Below are positions 1-7,898 of a stretch of 64,000 nt of DNA, in pieces. Numbering within the stretch: the stretch's first letter is position 1; the number at the start of each line of letters is the position of its first letter. The stretch comes from Citricoccus sp. SGAir0253 (GTDB lineage Bacteria; Actinomycetota; Actinomycetes; Actinomycetales; Micrococcaceae): positions 2,418,001-2,482,000 of the forward strand of contig NZ_CP039424.1 in the NCBI RefSeq assembly GCF_005877055.1. Direction: 5' to 3'. The position numbers were made by a program, and so were the translations under genes. Under the pieces are notes generated by a model, which did not search any database, was not told where the DNA came from, and saw nothing but the letters and a program-made list of their open reading frames with translations.

Positions 1-193
1 CATGACGGCGCTCACAGGACGGTGGTCCATCCTACCGTACGTATACGAATGGTTTGTCGCGCCCCTCACAGGCGGGAGCGACGCCGGCCACGCCCGCGAG
101 CCCTCCCCGTCACGCCCCGTGGGCGCCGGTGAGAGCCGGGGGAAGCCCGGTGCCGGCCGTTCCGGCGCCCGACGCCGGCCGCTACAGTGACGC
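1..193. other. Upstream intergenic segment, no supported gene
   Basis: About 190 bases before the sirtuin gene. The first 60 bases are visibly less GC-rich than the rest and contain the 8-base palindrome CGTATACG at 40-47. A 62-codon open frame runs through 2-190, but its product is Arg/Gly/Pro-rich with no recognisable domain, and I do not accept it as a gene. The 3' end carries the promoter of the sirtuin gene. Confidence 0.4.
183..188 (+). promoter_or_regulatory. -10 box TACAGT, leaderless promoter of sirtuin gene
   Basis: TACAGT ends five bases before the ATG at 194, and there is no Shine-Dalgarno sequence. A transcription start at the A of the start codon would give a leaderless mRNA. 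The same arrangement recurs at more than ten other genes in the window. Confidence 0.55.
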
Positions 194-1165
194 ATGATGG
201 AGCACCTCCCCGCACCGGACGACCGGCCCGTGACCCCGCCCGCGGACCCGGCCGCGGCGCCGCCCGGCCTCGCGGAGGCAGCGGCGCTGGCCCGTGCCGC
301 GCGGCGTGTGGTGGTGCTGAGCGGCGCCGGGATGAGCGCGGAGTCGGGCGTCCCGACGTTCCGTGAGGCCCGGACGGGACTGTGGGAGCGCTTCAGCCCG
401 GAGGAGCTGGCCAGCGAGGACGCCTGGTACGCCGACCCGGCGCTCGTGTGGGCCTGGTACCGGTGGCGGGCCCGGCTGGTGCGGTCCTGCGCGCCGAACG
501 CCGGCCACCGGGCGATCGCGCGGTGGCAGCGGGCGCTGGCCGGCGGCGCCGGCGGGGCGGGCGGTGGCGGCGGGGCGGACGGTGGCGGCGAGGGAGGCTC
601 GCTCGCGGTCGCCACCCAGAACGTGGACGACCTGCACGAGCGCGCCGGGACCGCGGTCCTCGCCCACCTGCACGGGTCCCTCTTCGACTACCGGTGCGCG
701 GACTGCGGGGCACCCGCCGAGCTCGACCGGGACACCGCCGACGGCACCGACAGCACCGGGGACGCCGGGGAGGCGGACGGCGGCCCGGCGCCGGGCAGCG
801 AGGCCGATCTCGAGCGGGTGCTGCGCGTCCCCCCGCCGGCGTGCCCCGCCTGCGGGACCGGGCTGCTGCGGCCGGGCATCGTGTGGTTCGGCGAGATGCT
901 CCCCCGCCGGGCCCTCGACGAGACGTACGCGGCGCTCGAGCGGTGCGACCTCGCGGTGGTCGTGGGCACCTCGGCCACCGTCCAGCCGGCCGCCACCCTG
1001 CCGTACGTGGCGCTCGGGGCCGGCGCCGCCGTCGTCGAGGTCAATCCCGAGGTGACCGAGTTCTCGACCGCCGCGACCGTGCACGTGCGGGGCACCGCCG
1101 CGGCCGTGCTGCCGGTCCTCGCCGGGTCCATTCCGGAGCCTGGCCACGTCCTCGCCGGGTCCTAG
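194..1165 (+). CDS. Sir2-family NAD-dependent protein deacylase
   Basis: Cytosolic sirtuin that removes acyl groups from lysines using NAD, giving nicotinamide and O-acyl-ADP-ribose. The 323-residue product has the NAD-binding GAGMSAESG segment at about residues 44-52, TQNVDDLH at 141-148 and the catalytic His160 in the LHGS motif. The structural zinc is bound by Cys168/Cys171 and Cys217/Cys220; PGIVWFGE follows at about 227-234. Two low-complexity insertions, a Gly-rich run at about 117-136 and an acidic/Gly stretch at about 180-208, make it longer than the usual 240-280 residues. The start is set by the leaderless -10 box. The alkylation-repair gene follows at once in the same direction. 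Family assignment is firm; deacetylase versus desuccinylase activity cannot be told from sequence. Confidence 0.95.
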   Translation: MMEHLPAPDDRPVTPPADPAAAPPGLAEAAALARAARRVVVLSGAGMSAESGVPTFREARTGLWERFSPEELASEDAWYADPALVWAWYRWRARLVRSCAPNAGHRAIARWQRALAGGAGGAGGGGGADGGGEGGSLAVATQNVDDLHERAGTAVLAHLHGSLFDYRCADCGAPAELDRDTADGTDSTGDAGEADGGPAPGSEADLERVLRVPPPACPACGTGLLRPGIVWFGEMLPRRALDETYAALERCDLAVVVGTSATVQPAATLPYVALGAGAAVVEVNPEVTEFSTAATVHVRGTAAAVLPVLAGSIPEPGHVLAGS

Positions 1166-1168
1166 GAT
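1163..1168 (+). promoter_or_regulatory. -10 box TAGGAT overlapping the sirtuin stop codon
   Basis: TAGGAT includes the TAG stop of the sirtuin gene and ends seven bases before ATG 1176. The earlier in-frame ATG at 1167 lies inside the box, so 1176 is the better start for the next gene. Confidence 0.5.
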
Positions 1169-1175
1169 GGCGTCC

Positions 1176-1892
1176 ATGGCACCGTCCCCCCGGGACTCCC
1201 CGTCTCCCTCCCCCACCCCCGCCGCCGCGTCATTGCCCGAGGTGATGGCGGAGCTCGCCGCGCTCGAGGACCCGAGGATGCGCGCCGTCAACGAGCGCCA
1301 CGGCGACGACCACGGCGTGAACCTCTCGAGGCTGCGGGCGATCGCCAAGCGCCTGCGGGCCCAGCCGGGGCTCGCCGTGGAGCTGTGGGACACCGGGGAC
1401 ACCGCCGCCCGGCTGCTGGCCCTGCTCGTGTGCCGGCCGCGGCAGTTCGACGCCGGCGCCCTCGACGCCATGCTGCGCCAGTCCCGCGCCCCGAAGGTCC
1501 AGGACTGGCTCGTGAACTACGTGGTGAAGAGGTCCCCACACGCCGAGGAGCTGCGCGTGGCCTGGCTGGCCGACGACGACCCGGTGGTCACGGCCGCCGG
1601 GTGGGCGCTGACGAGCGAGCGCGTGCAGAAGACGCCCGAGGGGCTCGACCTGCCCGGCCTGCTGGACGTCATCGAGGCGCGGATGCTCCGCGCCCCGGAC
1701 CGGCTGCAGTGGGCGATGAACACGGCTCTGGCCACGATCGGCATCCACCACCCTGCCCTGCGGGCCCGGGCCGTCGGGATCGGCGAGCGCCTCGGGGTGC
1801 TCAAGGACTACCCCACGCCTCCGGGCTGCACCTCGCCGTACGCGCCGGCGTGGATCGCCGAGATCGTCCGCCGGCAGGAGGACTCCGCCTGA
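1176..1892 (+). CDS. AlkD-type DNA alkylation repair protein
   Basis: Predicted DNA glycosylase of the HEAT-repeat (ALK) class, which excises bulky or positively charged alkylated purines without base flipping. The 238-residue product is almost wholly alpha-helical repeats. The family segment NLSRLRAIAKRLRAQPGLAVELWDTG and the helical stretch around QDWLVNYVVKRSPHAEELRVAWLADDDPVV can be recognised in order in the first half. The C-terminus has the family-like LGVLKDYPTPPGCTSPYAPAWI. The start was moved nine bases downstream of the longest frame because a -10 box (TAGGAT, 1163-1168) covers the first ATG. It converges on dgt with only a few bases between stops. Catalytic residues were not aligned, so activity is inferred from the family. 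Confidence 0.85.
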   Translation: MAPSPRDSPSPSPTPAAASLPEVMAELAALEDPRMRAVNERHGDDHGVNLSRLRAIAKRLRAQPGLAVELWDTGDTAARLLALLVCRPRQFDAGALDAMLRQSRAPKVQDWLVNYVVKRSPHAEELRVAWLADDDPVVTAAGWALTSERVQKTPEGLDLPGLLDVIEARMLRAPDRLQWAMNTALATIGIHHPALRARAVGIGERLGVLKDYPTPPGCTSPYAPAWIAEIVRRQEDSA

Positions 1893-1899
1893 GGACTGC

Positions 1900-3291
1900 T
1901 CAGAACCAGGTGCGGGGGAACCGCTCGCCCCGCACCAGGGTGGCGTGCCACTCCAGGGCGGTGGAGTCGGTGAGGGAGGCCACCTGGTCGATGACCACGC
2001 GGCGCCGGGCCCGGTCGTCGCCCGCCTCGCGCCAGTCCCCGGCGAACATGGGGTCCAGGTAGCGGTCCCCGGTCGCGGCGAGCAGCTCGACGAGCTCGGT
2101 CAGCAGCTCGCGCTGGCGGGCGTACAGCGGCTGGCGCGCCTCGGAGCCCATGACGTAGGCGGCGGCGATGCCCTTCATCGTGGCGATCTCCGTCTCGGTC
2201 TCCGCCGGGACCACCACGTCCGCGCCGTGCCGGGTGAGCGGGTCGTTGCCGAAGACCTCGCGCGTGGCGTCGAACGCCGCGGTGGAGAACCGGCCGATGA
2301 GCTGGCTGGTCATGTCCTTCAGGGCGGCCCGCGAGCGCCGGGTGCCGTCCGCCTCGCCGACCCACACGCGGGTGGCCTCCAGCCGCGCGAGGGCGGCCTC
2401 GATCTCCTCGGTCCCGGTCTCCGGCAGGTACCACTGGCGCGTGCACTCCACGACGTGGGCGCGCTGGGCCGGGTCCCGCAGCCAGTGCAGCTGGAACTGC
2501 CCGTTGACGATCCCGTCCTCGACGTCGTGGACCGAGTAGGAGATGTCGTCCGCCAGGTCCATGACCTGGGCCTCCATCGACTTGCGGGTGCCGGCGATCC
2601 CGGTGCGGAACCACGTGAACACGGCCAGGTCGTCCGCGTAGACGCCGAACTTGCGGCTGCGGGTGCCGTCCGCGCGCACGGGGGCGTCCTCGCGGGCCCA
2701 CGGGTACTTGCACGCGGCGTCCAGCGAGGCACGGGTGAGGTTCAGCCCGGCCGAGGTCCCGTCCGGGAAGGACTTCTTGGTCTCCAGCCGGGCCAGCAGG
2801 CGCAGGGTCTGGGCATTGCCCTCGAAGCCGCCGATGTCCTGGCTCAGCGCGTCCAGCGCGCGCTCGCCGTTGTGCCCGAAGGGCGGGTGGCCGAGGTCGT
2901 GGGACAGGCACGCGGCGTCCACCACGTCCGGGTCGCAGCCCAGGGACCGGCCCAGTTCGCGGCCGACCTGGGCCACCTCGAGGGAGTGGGTCAGCCGGGT
3001 GCGGGCGAAGTCGTCCTCGTCCGGGGCCACGACCTGCGTCTTCGCGCCCAGCCGGCGCAGGGCCGAGGAGTGCAGGATCCGGGCGCGGTCCCGCTCGAAG
3101 TCCGAGCGGTAGGAGTTCTTCGGCGGCTCCGGCAGCCACCGCTCGCGGTCCCACGCGGAGTACCCCGGCAGGGCGGCCGGCCGGCCGGCGTAGGGCGGTC
3201 GGCCCTCCGGTCCGAAGAGCACCTCCTGGCGGTGCCAGAGCGGCCGGGCCGGCCGGGTCCCGCCCGCCGCGCCCGACGCCGGCTCAGCCAC
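1900..3291 (-). CDS. dgt: Deoxyguanosinetriphosphate triphosphohydrolase-like protein
   Basis: HD-domain dNTPase that hydrolyses dGTP (or other dNTPs) to deoxynucleoside and tripolyphosphate, balancing nucleotide pools. The 463-residue product has the family N-terminal segment RSDFERDRARILHSSALRRL at about residues 62-81. The HD metal ligands are His102 (RLTHSLEV) and the His131-Asp132 pair (SHDLGHPPFGHNGE). A further Asp lies in the MDLADDISYSVHD helix, the usual fourth ligand region. The GTG start at 3291 overlaps the end of dusB by eight bases, so the two are co-transcribed and probably translationally coupled. Substrate specificity is not determined. Confidence 0.93.
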   Translation of the reverse strand: MAEPASGAAGGTRPARPLWHRQEVLFGPEGRPPYAGRPAALPGYSAWDRERWLPEPPKNSYRSDFERDRARILHSSALRRLGAKTQVVAPDEDDFARTRLTHSLEVAQVGRELGRSLGCDPDVVDAACLSHDLGHPPFGHNGERALDALSQDIGGFEGNAQTLRLLARLETKKSFPDGTSAGLNLTRASLDAACKYPWAREDAPVRADGTRSRKFGVYADDLAVFTWFRTGIAGTRKSMEAQVMDLADDISYSVHDVEDGIVNGQFQLHWLRDPAQRAHVVECTRQWYLPETGTEEIEAALARLEATRVWVGEADGTRRSRAALKDMTSQLIGRFSTAAFDATREVFGNDPLTRHGADVVVPAETETEIATMKGIAAAYVMGSEARQPLYARQRELLTELVELLAATGDRYLDPMFAGDWREAGDDRARRRVVIDQVASLTDSTALEWHATLVRGERFPRTWF

Positions 3292-4492
3292 CGGAGACGT
3301 CCAGCTCGGCGGCCGCGATCAGCGCCTTCTGCTCGGCGTCGAGCTCGCGCGAGTCCAGCCAGCCGTCCGGCAGGTGCGGGCGCTTGGGCGAGCCGGCGCG
3401 CCCGCGCGGGCCCTCGGCGTCGGGGCCGGGGTACGGCGCGGTGGGGTCCAGCTCGTCCAGCAGGGCGCGCAGCGTGGCCAGGTCCGGGACCTGGGCCAGC
3501 CGGGCGCGCAGCTCGCCGCCGACCTGGTAGCCCTTGAAGTACCAGGCCACGTGCTTGCGGATGTCCCGCAGGGCCTTGTCCTCGTCCCCGCCGAAGGTGT
3601 CCACGAGCAGCTCGGCGTGCCGGTAGAAGGTGTCCGCGACCTTCGCCAGGCCGGGCCGGAACCGCTCGTCGGAGCCCTCGAAGGCGTTCTGCAGGTCCCC
3701 GAACAGCCAGGGCCGGCCCTGGCAGCCGCGGCCGACGACGACGCCGTCGACCCCGGTGTGGCGGACCATCGCGATGGCGTCCTCGGCGCTCCAGATGTCC
3801 CCGTTGCCGAGCACCGGGATGTCCGGCAGCGCCTCGCGCAGCCGCGCGATGGAGTCCCAGTCGGCCGTGCCGGAGTAGTGCTGCTCCATGGTCCGCCCGT
3901 GCAGGGCGACGGCGGCGACGCCGAGGTCCCGGGCGGTGCGGCCGGCGTCCAGGTAGGTCAGGTGGTCCTCGTCGATGCCGCGGCGCATCTTCACGGTGAC
4001 CGGGACGTCCTTCCTCGACGCCTCCCGCACGGCGGCGCCGACGATCGAGGCGAACAGCTCGGACTTCCACGGCAGCGCCGAGCCGCCGCCGCGCTTGGTC
4101 ACCTTGGGCACGGGGCAGCCGAAGTTCAGGTCCACGTGGTCCGCGCGGTCCTCCTCCACCAGCATGCGCACGGCCTGGGCGGTGGTCACCGGGTCCACCG
4201 AGTACACCTGCACCGAGCGTGGGGTCTCGTCCGGGTCGTGGTGGATGATCCGCAGCGACTCGGGCCGGCGCTCCACGAGGGCGCGGGCCGTGACCATCTC
4301 GGAGACGTAGAGCCCGCCGCCGTACTCGCGGCACAGGCGGCGGAAGGCGTTGTTGGTGATGCCGGCCATCGGGGCCAGCACCACGGGCACGTCGATGGTC
4401 AGCGGGCCCAGGTGCAGGGCGGGCAGGTTCAGCCGCTCCGGCGCCGGGGCCGTGGCGGGGGTGCGCTGGGAGGCATCGGTCACGGCGGTCAT
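3284..4492 (-). CDS. dusB: tRNA dihydrouridine synthase, DusB type
   Basis: FMN- and NADPH-dependent reduction of specific uridines in tRNA to dihydrouridine. The TIM-barrel product has VVLAPMAGITNNAFRR near the N-terminus, the catalytic cysteine in DLNFGCPVPKV and the phosphate/FMN segments VKMRRGID and LHGRTMEQHYSG. FMN-binding GNGDIWS and VGRGCQGRPWLF follow, and the C-terminal helical tRNA-binding domain is present. I use the ATG at 4492 (402 residues) rather than the one at 4501, because the -10-like GATAAT at 4500-4505 covers the earlier codon and lies seven bases before 4492. It is the first gene of a two-gene unit with dgt. Confidence in the family is high; the exact Dus subclass is an inference from the DusB-like motif wording. 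Confidence 0.93.
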   Translation of the reverse strand: MTAVTDASQRTPATAPAPERLNLPALHLGPLTIDVPVVLAPMAGITNNAFRRLCREYGGGLYVSEMVTARALVERRPESLRIIHHDPDETPRSVQVYSVDPVTTAQAVRMLVEEDRADHVDLNFGCPVPKVTKRGGGSALPWKSELFASIVGAAVREASRKDVPVTVKMRRGIDEDHLTYLDAGRTARDLGVAAVALHGRTMEQHYSGTADWDSIARLREALPDIPVLGNGDIWSAEDAIAMVRHTGVDGVVVGRGCQGRPWLFGDLQNAFEGSDERFRPGLAKVADTFYRHAELLVDTFGGDEDKALRDIRKHVAWYFKGYQVGGELRARLAQVPDLATLRALLDELDPTAPYPGPDAEGPRGRAGSPKRPHLPDGWLDSRELDAEQKALIAAAELDVSGG

Positions 4493-4499
4493 TCCACCC

Positions 4500-4505
4500 A
4501 TTATC
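4500..4505 (-). promoter_or_regulatory. -10 box GATAAT, leaderless promoter of dusB-dgt
   Basis: On the minus strand GATAAT is followed by seven bases and ATG 4492. No Shine-Dalgarno sequence lies in between. Confidence 0.45.
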
Positions 4506-4649
4506 CCAGAGTCGGGCCGCGGCCGCGGCGGCGCCCGCCGGGACCGGGCGAACCGCGCGGGAGGGCGGGTGGGAGCACGGCCGGGAGGCCGGGTGGAGGC
4601 CCGGCGGGCGGGAGGCGGGCGAGGGGTGGAAGAACGCCGGTGACTGGGG

Positions 4650-4655
4650 TGTTAT
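4650..4655 (+). promoter_or_regulatory. -10 box TGTTAT before the LLM oxidoreductase gene
   Basis: TGTTAT is followed by seven bases and ATG 4663. An earlier in-frame ATG at 4654 overlaps the box, so it is less likely to be the start. Confidence 0.4.
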
Positions 4656-4662
4656 GGCCAGC

Positions 4663-5706
4663 ATGACCGCACGGAAGAAGATCGGGTTCCTGAACTTCGG
4701 GCACTGGAGCAGCGCGCCCGGCTCCCACACCCCGGACCCCGCCGCGACGCTGACCCAGACGATCGAGATGGCGGTGGCCGCGGAGGAGGCCGGCATGGAC
4801 GGCGCCTGGGTCCGGTCCCACCACTTCCAGCACATGATCTCCGCCCCCTTCCCGCTGCTGGCGGCCATGGGCCAGGCCACGAGCACCATCCAGCTCGGCA
4901 CGGGCGTGATCGACCTGCGCTACGAGAACCCGCTGTACATGGCCGAGGAGGCGGCGACGGCGGACCTCATCTCCGGCGGCCGGCTGCAGCTGGGCATCTC
5001 CCGCGGCTCGCCGGAGGCGGCGCGGGACGGCCAGCACCAGTTCGGCTACGACCTGGAGCCCGGACGGACGTGGGCCGCCGTCGCGCAGGAGCGCGGCGAG
5101 CGGTTCCGCCGGGCGATCTCCGGCACGCCCCTGGCCCACGCCGATCCCAACTCCGGCTGGGCCCCGCCGGGGCAGGAGATGCTCAGCGTCCAGCCCCAGT
5201 CGCCGGGGCTGGACCACCGCATCTGGTGGGGCTCCGGCACCGTCGCCTCGGGCGTGCGGGCGGCCCGGCAGGGCTACCACCTGCTGTCCTCCACGCTGCT
5301 GCTGCAGGACGACGGCCGGCCCTTCCACGTCCAGCAGGCGGACCAGATCGCGCAGTACCGCACCGCCTACGCGGAGTCCGGGCACACCACGGGCGGGCTG
5401 GCCGCCGTCACGCGCTCCGTCTTCCCCATCGTCTCCGCCGAGGACGACCACTACTTCGGCGGCCGGCGCGAGCGCTCCGACTCCTCCGGGCACCTGGAGG
5501 GCGGCCGGGCGCGCGGCGGCCCGACCTACTCCGGCACCCCGGACGAGGTGGCGGACCTGCTCCGGGCGGACGAGGCCGTGCAGGCCGCGGACTGGGTGCT
5601 GCTGGCCAACCCGAACCAGCTGGGGGTGGAGTACAACGCGCACCTGTTCGCGCAGTGGGTGGCCCTGGCCCGGTCGCTGGGCTGGCAGGCGCCGCCGGGT
5701 CGCTAG
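4663..5706 (+). CDS. LLM-class flavin-dependent oxidoreductase
   Basis: Member of the luciferase-like monooxygenase family, which uses reduced FMN (or F420 in some members) to oxidise small substrates. The 347-residue product opens with KKIGFLNFGHW, the first strand of the TIM barrel. It then has AEEAGMDGAWVRSHHFQ and the family hallmarks IQLGTGVIDLRYENPLYMAEEAATADLISGGRLQLGISRGSPE, followed by the glycine-rich IWWGSGT and a C-terminal TPDEVADLL helix. These are typical of the bacterial luciferase-like clan. Neighbours give no pathway: dusB is divergent and the downstream gene has its own promoter-like box. The start follows the leaderless rule. Substrate and exact cofactor are unknown. Confidence 0.88.
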   Translation: MTARKKIGFLNFGHWSSAPGSHTPDPAATLTQTIEMAVAAEEAGMDGAWVRSHHFQHMISAPFPLLAAMGQATSTIQLGTGVIDLRYENPLYMAEEAATADLISGGRLQLGISRGSPEAARDGQHQFGYDLEPGRTWAAVAQERGERFRRAISGTPLAHADPNSGWAPPGQEMLSVQPQSPGLDHRIWWGSGTVASGVRAARQGYHLLSSTLLLQDDGRPFHVQQADQIAQYRTAYAESGHTTGGLAAVTRSVFPIVSAEDDHYFGGRRERSDSSGHLEGGRARGGPTYSGTPDEVADLLRADEAVQAADWVLLANPNQLGVEYNAHLFAQWVALARSLGWQAPPGR

Positions 5707-5709
5707 CCT
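5704..5709 (+). promoter_or_regulatory. -10 box TAGCCT before the anchored unknown protein
   Basis: TAGCCT begins with the TAG stop codon of the preceding gene and ends six bases before ATG 5716. The spacer GAGGGG is purine-rich but too close to the start for a good ribosome site. Confidence 0.5.
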
Positions 5710-5715
5710 GAGGGG

Positions 5716-6885
5716 ATGGAGACCTGGATCGTCCTCGTCATGGTGCTGGCCGTGGTGGCGGTACTCGCCGGCTGGGCCGGCCTCGCCACCGCCCGGCGGC
5801 GCGGGCTCGAGGCGCGGCGGGACCGCTGGCGCGAACTGGAGGGCCGGTTCGACCGCGTCACCCTGGCCGCCGAGCGGTACGACCGCGATCCGGGGCAGGC
5901 CCTGGCCGCCCCGGGCTGGCTGGACCGGTCCAGCCCCGTGGTCCGCGGGTTCTCCGGCTCGCTCACGCGCGCCGTGCGGGACCGGGCCGAGCTGGAGCGG
6001 GCGGTGGCGCCGGCCCCGGGCCGGCGCGGCCGGGACGCCACGGCGGACACCGCCGCGCGGCTCGCCCCGACGGAGCAGGACCTGGCGGCCCTCGAACTGC
6101 TGGTCGAGCGCGTGGAGGACGCCTACCGGGACGCCGACCGGGCGGTGCGCTCGGCCGGGTGGAGCGCGCCGGGCGTCCTGGCGGTCCCCCACCACCAGTT
6201 CCTGCTCGACCCGCGCTGGGGCCGGCCGGCCGTGCTGCCGCGGCTCGGCTCGCTGCACCCGCGGGACGCGGACCGCAGCGTCAAGGCCTTCCTGGACTGC
6301 GCCTACCCCCTGCGCCGGGACCGGGCGGCCAAGGCCCTGCGCGAGCGCGCCGAGGGGCCGGGCGCCGCCCACCGGGCGCAGCGGGCGCTCGACCGGCTGG
6401 TGGCCACCGGCCGGTACACCACGGACCGGCACGGGTTCCTGTGGCCCGCCTCCACCGTGGTGGAGCACTGGGGCGTCCACCGCCTCTTCGGCCGCGGCGC
6501 GGAGCTGTCCCTCGACGACGCCCCGCCGGTCGAGATCGCCAACCTCCTGTGGTCGCTGCTGGCGGAGGGCCGCGGCCTGGCCGACGAGGACCTGCTCGCC
6601 GAGGCCCGCGAGGCGCTGGCCACCGCCCCCGGCCTCGGGGACGGGATCGCCCGGGGGCTCAACGAGGGCATCGCCCGCGGGGTGCAGGCCCTGCCCGAGG
6701 GGGTCCGGCGGGCGATCGAGGACGCCGTGCCCGGGGGCGCCTTCATCCCCCGGCCGGCCTCGCGGCTGGACCACCGGCTCCGGGAGGGCCTGGACGAGGC
6801 GCTCGTCACCGGCCGGCTCCAGCGGGCGCCCGACGGGCGCATCCACCGCCTGCGCACCCGCTGGCCCAGTACCTACCGGCGCTGA
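5716..6885 (+). CDS. Membrane-anchored protein of unknown function
   Basis: I do not recognise this 389-residue protein. Residues about 3-25 form one hydrophobic helix (WIVLVMVLAVVAVLAGWAGLA) followed by a basic stretch, so it is probably a signal-anchored protein with the bulk in the cytoplasm. The next 100 residues are charged and helical (RDRWRELEGRFDRVTLAAERYD). The C-terminal half alternates helices with the repeated phrase ARGLNEGIARGVQALPEGVRRAI, possibly an amphipathic helix pair. The frame has strong third-position GC bias throughout, which supports it as a real gene. It stands alone between the LLM gene and a minus-strand cluster. Confidence 0.7.
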   Translation: METWIVLVMVLAVVAVLAGWAGLATARRRGLEARRDRWRELEGRFDRVTLAAERYDRDPGQALAAPGWLDRSSPVVRGFSGSLTRAVRDRAELERAVAPAPGRRGRDATADTAARLAPTEQDLAALELLVERVEDAYRDADRAVRSAGWSAPGVLAVPHHQFLLDPRWGRPAVLPRLGSLHPRDADRSVKAFLDCAYPLRRDRAAKALRERAEGPGAAHRAQRALDRLVATGRYTTDRHGFLWPASTVVEHWGVHRLFGRGAELSLDDAPPVEIANLLWSLLAEGRGLADEDLLAEAREALATAPGLGDGIARGLNEGIARGVQALPEGVRRAIEDAVPGGAFIPRPASRLDHRLREGLDEALVTGRLQRAPDGRIHRLRTRWPSTYRR

Positions 6886-6919
6886 CGCCCCGGGCCGGCG
6901 CGGCCCCGGCCGTGCGGTC

Positions 6920-7210
6920 TCAGCGGCCCGGCGGCCGGCGCCGGCGCTCCTCGCGCCGCATCAGCCGGACCTGCCAGACCACCCCGGCCACCAGCATGGC
7001 CACTACGAGGGCCGAGGCCCCCACCGCCACCCAGCCCAGCCCGCCGGCGATCGCGACCACGAGCCGGGCCACCCCGGAGAGGGCCATGAAGGACAGCAGC
7101 ACGAGGTAGGCCGGGTGGTAGCGGGCCCAGCCCTGCTGGTCCTCCCCCGGCCCCTCCGGCCCCGGCCCCTCCTCCGGACCCGCCGGGTCCGCCGGCCCCG
7201 GATCAGTCAT
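6920..7210 (-). CDS. Small two-helix membrane protein
   Basis: A 96-residue protein with a Pro/Gly/Glu-rich N-terminal tail of about 35 residues. Two hydrophobic helices follow (YLVLLSFMALSGVARLVVAIAG and GWVAVGASALVVAMLVAGVVW), then a very basic C-terminus (RLMRREERRRRPPGR). No family is recognised. Its ATG at 7210 overlaps the end of the transporter gene by eight bases, so it is the last gene of that unit and could be an accessory of the transporter; this is inference from position only. Confidence 0.7.
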   Translation of the reverse strand: MTDPGPADPAGPEEGPGPEGPGEDQQGWARYHPAYLVLLSFMALSGVARLVVAIAGGLGWVAVGASALVVAMLVAGVVWQVRLMRREERRRRPPGR

Positions 7211-7898
7211 CGTCGAGGTCCCCGGCGAGCGCGCGGGCCGCGAGGTGCTCCTCGGTGGCGGTCTCCCAGACCTCCTGGGCGGCGCCCACGTTGAGCACGA
7301 TGATCACCACGCCGAGCACGAGGTCCGGCCACCCGGAGCCGGTCCAGGCGGTGAGCAGCCCCATGAGGATGATCGCCGCGTTGACCAGCACGTCATTGCG
7401 GGCGGACAGGAACGCCCCGGCCGTCAGCGAGCCGCTGCCGTGGCGGAACCGCCGCAGGACGAGCGTGCAGGCCAGGTTCACCACGAGCGCGCCCCCGGCG
7501 GTCACCACGAGGGCCACCGGGTCCGGAGCCTCGGGATCGCCCGCCTTGACGACGGCGGTCCACGCGGCGGCCAGGGCCGGCAGCAGGATGATCGCCGCCA
7601 GCGCCTTCCCGGCGCGGGCCTGGCCGCGCATCGACCAGCCCAGCGCCACCACGATGAGGACGTTGATGGCGAAGTCCTCGAAGAAGTCCACCGAGTCGGC
7701 GAACAGCGAGACCGAGCCGATGGCCACGGCCACCGCCATCTCCACGCCCAGGTAGCCCAGGTTCAGCAGCGCGACCACCAGGACGGCCCGGCGCAGGGAC
7801 CGCGCGCGGCCGCCGTCCGCGGCGGGGTGCCCGTTCGCGCCCCCGTCGGTCCCCCGGCTCCCGCCCGGCCCCGCGGTCCCGCCCCCGGCGTCAGCGAT
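7203..7898 (-). CDS. Cation-diffusion-facilitator-like membrane transporter, probable ATC start
   Basis: Integral membrane protein resembling the transmembrane part of CDF (cation efflux) transporters, which exchange divalent metals for protons. It has VALLNLGYLGVEMAVAVAIGSVSLFADSVDFFEDFAINVLIV, which keeps the family's ADSxDxxxD metal-site signature, and later LTAGAFLSARNDVLVNAAIILMGLL, the position of the second HxxxD-type site (here ARNDVL). About five to six helices are seen and the long cytoplasmic CDF domain is absent. The only canonical in-frame start, GTG 7778, would cut into the first helix and has no ribosome site. The ATC at 7898-7896 overlaps the yibE/F stop and sits six bases after GGGGGAGG, giving 231 residues with a natural N-terminal tail; I annotate that start. 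Metal specificity is unknown. Confidence 0.72.
   Translation of the reverse strand: MADAGGGTAGPGGSRGTDGGANGHPAADGGRARSLRRAVLVVALLNLGYLGVEMAVAVAIGSVSLFADSVDFFEDFAINVLIVVALGWSMRGQARAGKALAAIILLPALAAAWTAVVKAGDPEAPDPVALVVTAGGALVVNLACTLVLRRFRHGSGSLTAGAFLSARNDVLVNAAIILMGLLTAWTGSGWPDLVLGVVIIVLNVGAAQEVWETATEEHLAARALAGDLDDD

Noticed and set aside
2-190. 62-residue open frame at the window start
   Set aside because: Composition is Arg/Gly/Pro-rich with no homology I recognise, no ribosome site is visible in the window, and its end overlaps the sirtuin promoter.
1889-1903. Five-base dyad CTGAG/CTCAG between the alkD-like and dgt stops
   Set aside because: Too short to support a terminator; the arms are just the two stop codons with neighbours.
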